In this document: positions 8,629 to 16,739 of the stretch, in pieces
How positions within the stretch are numbered: the stretch's first letter is position 1
How the letters are laid out: every line of letters begins with the position of its first letter
NCBI GenBank assembly: GCA_043821115.1
Contig: JBDRDD010000009.1
Coordinates: 1 to 33,426 of the forward strand
DNA: 33,426 nt
From: JBDRDD01 sp043821115
Lineage (GTDB): Bacteria > CAYTYR01 > UBA6262 > DAOVJB01
Direction: 5' to 3'
Notes under the pieces: model-generated
Databases searched by the model: none
What the model saw: only the letters and a program-made list of their open reading frames with translations
What the model was told of the DNA's origin: nothing
Position numbers and translations under genes: made by a program

Positions 8629-9249
8629 TTATTCCCTTTCCTCACCTATTGTCTCAAGTATAATCTTCAAGGAATCTACATCCGGCAGTATGAAAAAGAA
8701 TCCCTTTACCTTTGTCTGGGATTCTATGAATTCCACCTCGAGCACTATTACGTTCTCCACCTTCTGGCTGATGCTTATTAAAATATAGTCAACGATAGCC
8801 CCCATCATGTCAAAAGCCAAATTAGGCGTACAGGGGACGAGGTTCTGTCTTGTCAGTGACGCAAGCGCATTAAGATATGCCCCCGCGACGATATTACCGG
8901 TTTCCTTGAGCGCCGAGCGGTCCATGTCACTTAGTATCTTGGTGGAGCCGACCTTCCTGCCCATGAGCACATCTATCAAGGCAAAGGCGCTGTCACGCGG
9001 GAAGGATAAAAGCAGGCTCCCCAGTACGTCTCCCAAAATCCGCAGATATACCCCGACCACCAGCTTTTCCGGCTCTCCCATCAGGGCCGTAACCTTCTCA
9101 ACGGGCACTATATATATCTTGGGCACACTCATCTCAACGCGCCTGCCCAAAAGCTGTGACAGGGCAGTCGCGGCGTTGCCCGCGCCTATGCCCCCCATCT
9201 CCCTGAGCGCGTCGAGCTGATGCGGCGTAAGTTTCACTTCTCTGCTCAT
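8629..9249 (-). CDS. cheC: CheC-family CheY-P phosphatase with one degenerate active site
   Basis: 206 residues, matching CheC, which dephosphorylates CheY-P through two D/S-x3-E-x2-N sites. The first site, D13...E17...G20 in LDALREMGGIGAGN, has Gly where the catalytic Asn should be. The second site, S112...E116...N119 in SALKETGNIVAG, is intact. In the family, loss of the Asn disables that site, and the second site is usually the stronger one, so this protein is probably a one-site phosphatase. FliY and CheX are alternatives, but there is no SpoA domain and the two-repeat layout fits CheC. CheD, which often pairs with CheC, is not in the window. The gene is 12 bases after the FtsA-like gene and has GGGGGAA before its ATG. 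Confidence 0.9.
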   Translation of the reverse strand: MSREVKLTPHQLDALREMGGIGAGNAATALSQLLGRRVEMSVPKIYIVPVEKVTALMGEPEKLVVGVYLRILGDVLGSLLLSFPRDSAFALIDVLMGRKVGSTKILSDMDRSALKETGNIVAGAYLNALASLTRQNLVPCTPNLAFDMMGAIVDYILISISQKVENVIVLEVEFIESQTKVKGFFFILPDVDSLKIILETIGEERE

Positions 9250-9261
9250 AATTTTCCCCCG

Positions 9262-11430
9262 TTATTCGAAATAGACATTTACATCTGAACCGTCCGCGAG
9301 TACACTTGTGAACTGCGCCTCGCGCCCGTCTAGCCTGAGCATAAGTTTCTTGCCGACTTCCTCGTGAGTCTTAAGAGATATGAACCTGAATATATCAACA
9401 AACAGTGCCTTTGCATCCTTGCCGTCCTGGGTCCTTATGTCCGCGCCGTTAGGTACGAGGGTGTCTGCCGAGACGCTTTCGCCGTTCATGAAGATCTTAC
9501 CCTCTTCGCCCTTAAAAATGAAGTTCTCGCCGTTCACCTTTACTCTTAGCTCCCTTCCGTTTCTCGGTATTCCCACCACATCTTTAAGCTGGTAGCGCGT
9601 TGACTCGAAGAAATTATAATCTATTATATCCCCGTCATTTATCTGCATCTCTTCATCAAGTGAAACTTCCACAGAATTCACCGAGAGAGAGTAACTCTGC
9701 TGCGTAAGTATGCGCGGCTGGGAGTTAACCGTTATCATAATGCTTCTCTCTACATCTTCCTCTACGTGGAAGCCCGAGCCTGTTAGCACATCCTGTAAGC
9801 GCTGTCTCTTGAACACCTCTATCCTCGCCCGGTCGGGGACTTCGGTGTCAAATGAAACTTTTTCTCCGTTTATGAATATCTCGGGCATAACGGTAGCAGG
9901 AGATCCGTTTATGGTGACATTGAGCATCCCGTCCTCTCCTATTACCTCCCCGGCAGTTGCCCTTCCGTTCTCCCCGTCAAGTGCAGGTTCAAATACTATG
10001 TCGTCATTGTCATGTATGAAACTGTCAAGCCTGGCCTTCTCGCCAGCTATCGTGACACTTGCCGGCGTGCCGAGTGTCCCCTTGATTATGCCTATCTCGC
10101 CGTCCATCTCATATGTCCTAGAGAGTCCCGGTTTGGCGTGAAGCTTCTTCGTATTTATGCCCCCCGCGACAAGAGCGGCCAAGACATTGAGGTTCTGGTT
10201 TATGTTGAGCAGCGGCACTTTCTTTCCGTTAAGGCGCACGTTTATGAACTCAAGCCCCTGCTTCTGCCCTGCTATCGCGCTAATACCAAGGGGTGTAACA
10301 GCCTCTGGTCCCGTCAGCTTGGCCGTAAGGTCCTTTACATTCATTATCATCTCCGGTCCGCGTATGCCCACACGCTCACTGGCAAGCCCGAGCGCCTCCG
10401 CTATCTTCTCCTGGAGCCCAAACGTCCTGCTCCCTCCCCCAACGCACACCACCGCATGCGGCGCCTTGCTGTTTAACTCAAGTATGCCTTTTGCTATCTG
10501 CTTTGAGAGCTCGCTCACCGCGCCTACCATCTCGCTCATGACTTCATGTGTTTTAAGGTTGTGCGTCCTGCCGAAAATATCACCAAAGCTTACCCATTCC
10601 TGGACCATGAGGCTACGCTTAATGTATTCCCCCGTGGCAAAATCAACGAGGTATCGCTCGCAAAGTTTTTCTGTTATCTGGTCCCCGGCATGAGTAACCA
10701 TGCCGTAACCTATTATGCTGCCGTCTTGCGTCAGGGCTATGTCGCTTGTTCCGGCGCCTATATCGACAAGCGCGAGGTTTAGCCTGCGCATGTCCTTAGG
10801 GATTATTATGTTTATCGCCGCTATGGGCTCAAGCGTCAGTGAAGAGACTTCAAGATGTGTGCGCTTTAGAACGGTGAGCATGCTCTCCAAAACAATTCTC
10901 GGCAGGAAAGTCACAAGCACCTCGACGCTTATGGAAGATCCCTTGTGCCCTACAAGCGTCTCCATCTTGGCCCCGTCAAGGCTGTAGGAGATAACGCTGT
11001 ACCCGACGCAGTAGAACTTCTCGGAAAAATCAATATCACTGTCTTTTCCTATGAACCCCAGTATCTCCTGGACAGCCGCCATCTCAAGGTTGAAGACATC
11101 ATCTCTGCTCACCTCGGTGTCAAAGGCGATTTCCGCCATACTTCTTCCCCTAAGCGTCTTAAGCGCCCTGCCGGCCACAGCCACAGCGACTTTTGTAAGA
11201 GGTTCACCTGTTCTTGCTTCAAGCGCGGCTTTTACATCTCCCACCGTGGCGGCCACTTTTTCAATATCGTGCACCTGCCCGGCAAGCATGGCACGTGTTT
11301 CGTGCTCGCGCAATTCGCAATCCAATATCTCCATAGCAAGAGGCCTAGTCGCATCATCCGAGCGCCAAGCGCGCGCGATTATACCAGCCACCTTGCGGGT
11401 TCCTATATCCAGCGCAAAAATCTTATCCAC
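9262..11430 (-). CDS. FtsA/PilM-like actin-fold ATPase with a long beta-rich C-terminal extension
   Basis: 722 residues, starting at GTG 11430-11428. Residues 1-390 form an FtsA-type actin-fold ATPase: phosphate-1 loop ALDIGTRKV (6-14), SHS2-like insertion around 30-105, phosphate-2 loop LVDIGAGTSDIAL (221-233), and adenosine motif CVGGGSRTFGLQ (329-340). FtsA itself is about 400-420 residues, so the remaining 300 or so are extra. That tail looks like several short beta units with a recurring NG or NGE turn: TIAGEKARLD (460-469), TINGSPATV (506-514) with FINGEKVSFD (519-528), VNSQPRILT (568-576) with SVNSVEVSLD (583-592), VKVNGENFIF (630-639) with FMNGESVSAD (648-657), and LRLDGREAQF (699-708). 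The pattern suggests beta-grasp-like repeats. No FtsA-type membrane-binding helix is visible at the end. It lies between cheA and cheC with 14- and 12-base gaps, so a role in organising the chemotaxis or pilus machinery is inferred. Cell division is the alternative. Confidence 0.8.
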   Translation of the reverse strand: MDKIFALDIGTRKVAGIIARAWRSDDATRPLAMEILDCELREHETRAMLAGQVHDIEKVAATVGDVKAALEARTGEPLTKVAVAVAGRALKTLRGRSMAEIAFDTEVSRDDVFNLEMAAVQEILGFIGKDSDIDFSEKFYCVGYSVISYSLDGAKMETLVGHKGSSISVEVLVTFLPRIVLESMLTVLKRTHLEVSSLTLEPIAAINIIIPKDMRRLNLALVDIGAGTSDIALTQDGSIIGYGMVTHAGDQITEKLCERYLVDFATGEYIKRSLMVQEWVSFGDIFGRTHNLKTHEVMSEMVGAVSELSKQIAKGILELNSKAPHAVVCVGGGSRTFGLQEKIAEALGLASERVGIRGPEMIMNVKDLTAKLTGPEAVTPLGISAIAGQKQGLEFINVRLNGKKVPLLNINQNLNVLAALVAGGINTKKLHAKPGLSRTYEMDGEIGIIKGTLGTPASVTIAGEKARLDSFIHDNDDIVFEPALDGENGRATAGEVIGEDGMLNVTINGSPATVMPEIFINGEKVSFDTEVPDRARIEVFKRQRLQDVLTGSGFHVEEDVERSIMITVNSQPRILTQQSYSLSVNSVEVSLDEEMQINDGDIIDYNFFESTRYQLKDVVGIPRNGRELRVKVNGENFIFKGEEGKIFMNGESVSADTLVPNGADIRTQDGKDAKALFVDIFRFISLKTHEEVGKKLMLRLDGREAQFTSVLADGSDVNVYFE

Positions 11431-11444
11431 TCTTCCCCCAAAAC

Positions 11445-13064
11445 CTACACCAGGCTGTTCACGTCAACTATCAAAACGACACGGCCGTCACCGAGTATGG
11501 TGGAACCGCTAAAACCCCTCACCTTCTTAAGGAGCCCTCCCAGTGTTTTTATGACTATTTCTTCCTGCCCCAAAAACGAATCTATCACGACCCCTACTTC
11601 CCTTCCGCTGGACTCGACAGCCACAACGGAAAGATAATCCGTATTCCTTCTCTCTTCCGTGTCCCCGAAAAGCTCGTTGAGCCTCTTGAGAGGCAAAACC
11701 TTTTCGCGAAACATTATCACTTCTTCCTTCTCAACCGTCTTTATATCTCCCCTTTTGACATGAAGTATCTCGGTTATATTCGAAAGCGGTATCGCGTATA
11801 TCTCGCTCTTTATTTTTATAAGAAGAGCCTTTATTATGGCAAGTGTCAGAGGGAGCTTCAGTATGAACTTTGTACCCTTGCCCACTTCCGACCTTATCTC
11901 AAGCGAGCCGTTAAAGGACTCTATCTTCGTCTTCACCACGTCCATTCCGACACCCCTGCCCGAGATGTCGCTTACCTCAGTCGTGGTGGTGAAGCGCGGA
12001 TCATATATTAAAGCCAGCGCCTGGCGCTTTGAGAGCTGCTCCGCTTCTTCTATTGTTACAATTCCTCTTTTAACGGCAATTTGTTTTATCTTCTCCGGGT
12101 CTATGCCCTTGCCGTCATCCGAAATCTCTATTGTAACAAAACCCTTCCCTCTTGATGCGACCATGCGTATGATGCCGACCCTGGGTTTATGCACAGCCTC
12201 GCGCTCATCGGGCGATTCCACGCCGTGGTCGACGGCGTTTCTCATAAGATGCACCAGGGGATCGTTGAGCTCTTCGAGTATCATCCTGTCGATCTCGATC
12301 TCCCTGCCTGTTATTTCGAGTTCTATCTCTTTGCCGCGCGCCTTTGATATGTCCCTGACCACCCTCGGAAACCTGTCAAATATAAGCGAAACAGGAACCA
12401 TCCTGGTCTTAAGAACCTCTGTTTGGAGCTCCGAAGCTATCCTATCCACCTGGGAAAGAGATTCCGATAGCTCGGTTATCTGATGACGCGTGCTTATCTG
12501 CACCAGCTGCGCCTTGTTTATTACAAGCTCTCCTACAAGGTTCATCAGAGCATCGAGCTGTTTTATATTAACGCGTACCGTCTCTGTCTTCTGCTCAGTT
12601 ATGGCCGCGACTTTTGCCTGCTGTTCTTTTTCGGTTTCGGGTTTTACGACTTCGGTCTTTTCTTCCCCGGCTTTTCCCTCGAGCACCGCTTCGAGCTTTT
12701 TTGCTATGGGCTCAATGTCAAGCCCCTTATCTTCCCCGGTTACGACCTCGTCAACGAGAGCATGAAGAAGGTCAAAACACTCAAACAGGATGTTGACCAC
12801 TTCCGGGTTTACCTTCATCCCCCCTTTTTTGAGCGTATCAAGCACGTCTTCCATATGGTGGCTGAGTTTCGTTATGCTCTCATAACCCATCGTGGCGGCC
12901 ATGCCTTTTAGGGTATGGCTTCCCCTGAATATCTGGTTAAGCAGATTCTCATCCTGCGGGCTCTTTTCCAGCTCAAGCAACGCGCGGTTCATCTCCTGGA
13001 GATGTTCCTGAGCCTCGCTTATGAACATCTCTTTATATTGAGACATGTCCATTTCGTCTACCAC
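11445..13064 (-). CDS. cheA: Chemotaxis histidine kinase CheA lacking a P2 domain
   Basis: 539 residues. An N-terminal histidine-phosphotransfer domain has H50 in FRGSHTLKGMA. A Glu/Lys-rich linker follows (about 125-160), then the dimerisation helices from MNLVGELVINKAQL. The ATPase domain shows the N box HLMRNAVDHGVE, G1 DDGKGID and G2 GRGVGMDVV. A CheW-like regulatory domain fills the last 140 or so residues. E. coli CheA is about 650 residues because it carries a P2 domain that docks CheY. Here the linker is too short for one. It starts at GTG, with GGTGG about nine bases upstream. In-frame ATGs 4 and 6 codons later are less well placed. It would phosphorylate the CheY-like proteins and CheB encoded on either side. 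Confidence 0.95.
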   Translation of the reverse strand: MVDEMDMSQYKEMFISEAQEHLQEMNRALLELEKSPQDENLLNQIFRGSHTLKGMAATMGYESITKLSHHMEDVLDTLKKGGMKVNPEVVNILFECFDLLHALVDEVVTGEDKGLDIEPIAKKLEAVLEGKAGEEKTEVVKPETEKEQQAKVAAITEQKTETVRVNIKQLDALMNLVGELVINKAQLVQISTRHQITELSESLSQVDRIASELQTEVLKTRMVPVSLIFDRFPRVVRDISKARGKEIELEITGREIEIDRMILEELNDPLVHLMRNAVDHGVESPDEREAVHKPRVGIIRMVASRGKGFVTIEISDDGKGIDPEKIKQIAVKRGIVTIEEAEQLSKRQALALIYDPRFTTTTEVSDISGRGVGMDVVKTKIESFNGSLEIRSEVGKGTKFILKLPLTLAIIKALLIKIKSEIYAIPLSNITEILHVKRGDIKTVEKEEVIMFREKVLPLKRLNELFGDTEERRNTDYLSVVAVESSGREVGVVIDSFLGQEEIVIKTLGGLLKKVRGFSGSTILGDGRVVLIVDVNSLV

Positions 13065-13108
13065 GTTGAATTACCACCGCCTTTTAATAAAAAATTATGT
13101 AGGAAAAA

Positions 13109-14146
13109 CTACAGGAGCCTCATTATCTCATCGGCCATATCCCCAAGAGACACCACCTTGTCTATAAGGCCCTCTTCTATGGCTACCTTGGCCATGCCGA
13201 ATATGACGCTTGATGACTCATCCTGTGCTATTGTCTTGCCTCCGGCTTCCTTGATGGCGCGTATTCCCTCCACACCATCCTTGCCCATACCTGTCATAAG
13301 AACACCCACGGTTCTCTTGCCGTACACCTTTGCCGCGCTGGACATCATGAGATCTATATAGGGATTTATCTTAAAAGGAGAGTTCTCCCTGCTGAGCCTT
13401 GTTATGCCGTTGTTCTCTACACTCTCAACGGTTATGGTGCTATCCTTCGGTGCCATGAGCACTGTACCGCGGCATATCATGTTGCCCGTGTCAGCCTCGT
13501 GCACCTGAATCGCGCATCGTTCGGCAAGATGGGTCATGAAGGGCCTTACGAAGAAAGGCGGCATGTGCTGCGCCACAAGTATGGATGCAGACAGATCAGG
13601 CGGGAACTGGGACAGCACTTCCATGAGCGCCCTCGGTCCTCCGGTCGAAACACCGAAGGTCACGATACTCTTTGCGGGTTTTGTTGTGAGGAATATCCTT
13701 TCCCTCACAACGTTTGAGGGATAAAGGGATTTAAGCTTGTTCTTGTTTATCTGGGCTGCTATTCTTACTTTACCTATAAGCTCATCGTGAATTTTCTTAA
13801 GGAGCTTCTCCTCAACATCTGTGGGCTTTGTTATAAAATCAACGGCGCCGAGCTCAAGAGCTCTAAAGGTAACCTCGGCCTCGGCCTTGGTTATGGCACT
13901 CACCATTATGACAGGAGTAGGACACTTCTTCATGATCGCATCCAAGGTCAGCAGGCCGTCCATGCCAGGCATGATGACATCCATGGTGATGACATCCGGT
14001 TTTAAGCGCTGCGCCTTCTCCACCGCTTCTTTTCCGTCAATAGCAGTGTCTACTACGCTTATCATCGCATCGCTGTTTAGCATCTCGGATATAACCTTGC
14101 GTATGAAACTTGAATCATCGACAACAAGAACTTTTATTTTTTTCAA
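13109..14146 (-). CDS. cheB: Chemotaxis response regulator / protein-glutamate methylesterase
   Basis: 345 residues from TTG 14146-14144. This start is preferred because AGGGGG lies just upstream and the protein then opens with the standard receiver strand KIKVLVVDDSSF. The upstream ATG at 14182 lies inside the preceding gene. The receiver has D10/D11, phosphorylated D56 and TKP (107-109). The esterase domain has its catalytic triad S167 (GVSTGGP), H194 (AQHMP) and D290 (TGMGKDG). CheB removes methyl groups from receptor glutamates or deamidates glutamines, giving adaptation. The methyltransferase CheR that should oppose it is not in the window. The gene is 10 bases after a CheY gene and 44 bases before cheA. 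Confidence 0.95.
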   Translation of the reverse strand: MKKIKVLVVDDSSFIRKVISEMLNSDAMISVVDTAIDGKEAVEKAQRLKPDVITMDVIMPGMDGLLTLDAIMKKCPTPVIMVSAITKAEAEVTFRALELGAVDFITKPTDVEEKLLKKIHDELIGKVRIAAQINKNKLKSLYPSNVVRERIFLTTKPAKSIVTFGVSTGGPRALMEVLSQFPPDLSASILVAQHMPPFFVRPFMTHLAERCAIQVHEADTGNMICRGTVLMAPKDSTITVESVENNGITRLSRENSPFKINPYIDLMMSSAAKVYGKRTVGVLMTGMGKDGVEGIRAIKEAGGKTIAQDESSSVIFGMAKVAIEEGLIDKVVSLGDMADEIMRLL

Positions 14147-14156
14147 GGCCCCCCCT

Positions 14157-14516
14157 TTATTCAAGTGCCTTCTGTATCGCACCTATAACATCTTTAGGCT
14201 TAAAAGGTTTGGTTATATAACCCTTTGCGCCGGCGCTCATAGCGTCAATCACTTTCTGTTCTTCACCGGTTGCCGTTACCATGATCACCCTGATTTTTTT
14301 GTTTAGCTCTACCAGTTCTTTTAAGGTTTCTATTCCGTCTTTGCCAGGCATGATGACATCCATCGTAACAAGATCGGGGCTGCCTGCCTTGACCTGCTCG
14401 ATGCACGCGTTGCCGTCAGTGGCTTCATCCACATTGTAGCCTGCTTTTATTAGTATATCCTTTAAGCTCATCCTCATAAACGACGAGTCGTCAACAACTA
14501 ATATTTTCTTCTCCAT
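14157..14516 (-). CDS. cheY: Single-domain response regulator, CheY-like
   Basis: 119 residues, a receiver domain alone. The acidic pair is D9/D10, the phospho-acceptor is D53 in TMDVIMPGKDG, the Thr is in VMVTATG, and the Lys in TKPFKP. The DDSSFMR and MDVIMPGKDG wording is that of classic chemotaxis CheY, closer than the other receivers in this window. It sits between the receptor gene and cheB. It is the best candidate for the CheA-phosphorylated output. In this gene context the target is probably the pilus rather than a flagellar switch, since no flagellar gene is seen. Confidence 0.94.
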   Translation of the reverse strand: MEKKILVVDDSSFMRMSLKDILIKAGYNVDEATDGNACIEQVKAGSPDLVTMDVIMPGKDGIETLKELVELNKKIRVIMVTATGEEQKVIDAMSAGAKGYITKPFKPKDVIGAIQKALE

Positions 14517-14534
14517 AGCCAGTCTCCTGTATTG

Positions 14535-15956
14535 TTAAATTTCCTTTTCTCCGCCATCCCCCTGCCTCGCGAGCTCCTCGCCAACCTCCCTGTGCATCTT
14601 TTCCTCGGCTGTTTCCATGTCGCCGCCGTCACTGAGCCTGAACTTGGCGACGATGCTTCTTAGCTTCGTGGACATCGTAGCCAGTTCCTGGGCTCCTGAT
14701 GCCATCTCCTGCATGGACGCCGTCTGCTGCTGGGCGCTTGCCGATGCCTCTTCTGTCGCGGAAGCGCTTTCCTCGGCGATCTGGGCTATCTCGTCTATGG
14801 TCTTTACTACCTGCCCCGTCTTGTCAAGCTGACGCTGGGTAACTGTTGATATCTCACTAACCATTGTTGAAACCTTCTGCACCGCGCGGATGATCTCGCT
14901 AAGCGCCTCGCCGGCCTTGTTCACGACAATCTTGCCTTCGGCAACCTCCCTGTTACCGCTACCTACCGTTGTGACCGCCATATCTGTCTCGCTCTGTATC
15001 GCCTTTATGAGCTTGCTTATCTGGTCCGCTGCTTTAGCCGAACCTTCAGCGAGTTTCCTGACCTCTTCAGCGACCACCGCGAATCCCCTTCCGGCCTCTC
15101 CCGCACGAGCCGCCTCGATAGCCGCGTTAAGCGCAAGCATGTTCGTCTGGTCGGCTATTGACGTGATAACGCTGATGATCTCACCGATCTGCTTGGAGCG
15201 CTCACCTAGCGCCTGGATGACCGCAGCAGCGCTGGTGACGACCGTCGAAATCCTGTTCATCTTTCCTACCGTCTCTTCCGTGGCCTCACCGCCTATCTGT
15301 GCCCTCTTGGCAGCTTCTGCTGAAGTCGCGGCAGCGGTCTGCGCACTTGCGGCAACCTGTTTCACCAGTGTCATCATCTCCTCCATGGCGCGCGATGTTT
15401 CCTCGACGCGGCGGGCCTGGGTGGTGACCCCCTTTGATATCTGCTGCAGCGTTGATGATATTTCCTGCGTTGACGCGTTCATTTCCTGGGTGGAGGCGGA
15501 TAGCCCCTGGGCGGAACCCGAAACCGCATCCGCGGTCTCCCTTAACTGCTTCACCATGTTATACATGTTTCGTATAAGCAGATTAAACGCCCCGGCGAGA
15601 TCTCCTATTTCATCATCCGCCGTGACCTCGAGTACCTGGCCGAGATCTCCCTCCTGACCCGCTATTTTTCCTGCGGCCATTGTGAATTGTTTTATCGGAT
15701 TAATTATGGCTCTTAAAATAAAGGCGACCAAAGCAGCTGTTGTCAGAGCAAACAGGATGAGCAATATCCAGAGGCTATCATTTATTATCCTGTTAAGAGA
15801 TGAGTTTATCGCCTCGAGGGGGATATTGCTGGCAAGGGTAGCGTTCATGTAGTAGCGCTTGAAGCTGACATAGTTGGCAAAAGTACTTAATACCAGGCTA
15901 GCGAGCACTACAAAGACAATCACTACAATTGCTTTTCCGCGGATATCTAATTTCAT
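14535..15956 (-). CDS. Methyl-accepting chemotaxis protein with a minimal extracytoplasmic loop
   Basis: 473 residues. Two membrane helices (about 9-26 and 62-80) flank only about 35 residues outside the membrane, far too few for a normal ligand-binding domain. A HAMP domain follows from AIINPIKQF (about 83-135), then the coiled-coil signalling domain with the conserved hairpin tip (IADQTNMLALNAAIEAARAG) and flanking Gln/Glu/Ala-rich methylation helices such as ASAQQQTASMQEMA. The C-terminus ends GDGGEKEI and has no CheR-docking pentapeptide. Input therefore probably comes through the membrane, through the HAMP region, or from a partner protein such as a pilus component, as proposed for PilJ-like receptors. 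AGGAGG lies upstream of the ATG. Confidence 0.93.
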   Translation of the reverse strand: MKLDIRGKAIVVIVFVVLASLVLSTFANYVSFKRYYMNATLASNIPLEAINSSLNRIINDSLWILLILFALTTAALVAFILRAIINPIKQFTMAAGKIAGQEGDLGQVLEVTADDEIGDLAGAFNLLIRNMYNMVKQLRETADAVSGSAQGLSASTQEMNASTQEISSTLQQISKGVTTQARRVEETSRAMEEMMTLVKQVAASAQTAAATSAEAAKRAQIGGEATEETVGKMNRISTVVTSAAAVIQALGERSKQIGEIISVITSIADQTNMLALNAAIEAARAGEAGRGFAVVAEEVRKLAEGSAKAADQISKLIKAIQSETDMAVTTVGSGNREVAEGKIVVNKAGEALSEIIRAVQKVSTMVSEISTVTQRQLDKTGQVVKTIDEIAQIAEESASATEEASASAQQQTASMQEMASGAQELATMSTKLRSIVAKFRLSDGGDMETAEEKMHREVGEELARQGDGGEKEI

Positions 15957-16010
15957 ATTTATAACCTCCTAAAAAATGTTTGAATCAAAAAATCATCTCT
16001 GCTGCCATGA

Positions 16011-16580
16011 TTATGGTTTATTACCTTCCTTCTTCCTGTCTCTTTCAGGTTTTTCTTCCTTATCGTCTGAAGAATCATTATCAGGTTTTCGCTGGGCATC
16101 GGTTATCACTTCCTTTGCCTGCTCAAGCGATACCTTCTCAAGATCCGTGAGCATCCTGCCCACATCAAGGATAATGAGCAGCCTTCCCCTTAGTTTGCCT
16201 ATGCCACTTAGGTATTCCGAGCTTATCCTGGAAATAGTAGCCGGCACAGGGTCTATAGACTCCGAGGGAATACGCAGGACCTCGGTCACAGAGTCTACTA
16301 TGAGCCCCACTACCTGTATATCCACGTCCACCACAACGACTCTTGTATCTTCGGTCTGCTTTTTTATTCCGAGCCGGAAGCGCTTGCGGATGTCAATGAT
16401 AGGGATAACCTTTCCGCGCAGGTTTATCACTCCCTCGACGAACTCGGGCATGCCGGGTATCCTCGTCACATCGGTGGGTTTAATTATCTCGTGGACCTGG
16501 ATAATGGGAATCGCATATTCCTCGTCTGACAATCTGAAAACAACCAGCTGCAGGTCATTTATTCGTTTTTCTTCTGCCAC
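16011..16580 (-). CDS. cheW: CheW adaptor protein with charged C-terminal tail
   Basis: 189 residues. CheW couples receptors to CheA. The core is recognised from LQLVVFRLSDEEYAIPI, VHEIIKPTDVTRIPG, EGVINLRGKVIPIID and the later GLIVDSVTEVLRIP. The last 40 or so residues are an Asp/Glu/Lys/Arg-rich tail not needed by CheW. The start is placed at GTG 16580-16578, since GAGGTGA lies five bases before it. An earlier in-frame GTG at 16589 overlaps that site and has none of its own. It is the first gene after the 150-base gap following the secretin gene and probably begins a transcript. Confidence 0.93.
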   Translation of the reverse strand: MAEEKRINDLQLVVFRLSDEEYAIPIIQVHEIIKPTDVTRIPGMPEFVEGVINLRGKVIPIIDIRKRFRLGIKKQTEDTRVVVVDVDIQVVGLIVDSVTEVLRIPSESIDPVPATISRISSEYLSGIGKLRGRLLIILDVGRMLTDLEKVSLEQAKEVITDAQRKPDNDSSDDKEEKPERDRKKEGNKP

Positions 16581-16682
16581 TTGTCTCACCTCATATGAAT
16601 GAGTATTAATCCCCTTTTTCTAGACCTGTCTTCTCACTTCTTATATCATTGATTTATATATAATTCCGTCGGGTGCTACCCA

Positions 16683-16712
16683 AAAATACCATATAAAAGT
16701 ACTCTTTGTCAA
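16683..16712 (-). promoter_or_regulatory. Candidate sigma-70-type promoter for the chemotaxis genes
   Basis: On the minus strand a perfect TTGACA (16712-16707) is followed after 18 bases by TATTTT (16688-16683), about 100 bases before the cheW start. A weaker second pair, TTGGGT (16683-16678) and TATATA (16660-16655) with a 17-base spacer, lies just downstream. This is the longest gap in the pilus/chemotaxis region (16590-16739), and no terminator hairpin is seen after the secretin gene. Read-through plus a local promoter is the likeliest arrangement. Confidence 0.5.
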
Positions 16713-16739
16713 GCTTGCTCAAGTGTTTAAGAAGATGTT

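Noticed and set aside
10945..11637. 230-codon plus-strand frame crossing the boundary between the FtsA-like and cheA genes
   Set aside because: It is antisense to two well-supported coding regions and has no recognisable domain or good start site.
13098..13113. Small inverted repeat (5-bp stem) at the cheB stop followed by a T-rich stretch
   Set aside because: The stem is too short and A/T-rich to act as a terminator with confidence, and cheA follows in the same direction after a short gap.
14147..14182. ATG at 14182 as start of cheB
   Set aside because: It lies inside the preceding CheY gene and adds residues not typical of receivers. TTG 14146 directly follows AGGGGG and gives the standard receiver N-terminus.
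14890..15657. 255-codon open frame on the plus strand opposite the chemoreceptor gene
   Set aside because: It mirrors the Ala/Ser-rich coiled coil on the other strand, has low-complexity Ser/Ala/Val composition and no ribosome-binding site. The minus-strand frame has clear MCP motifs.
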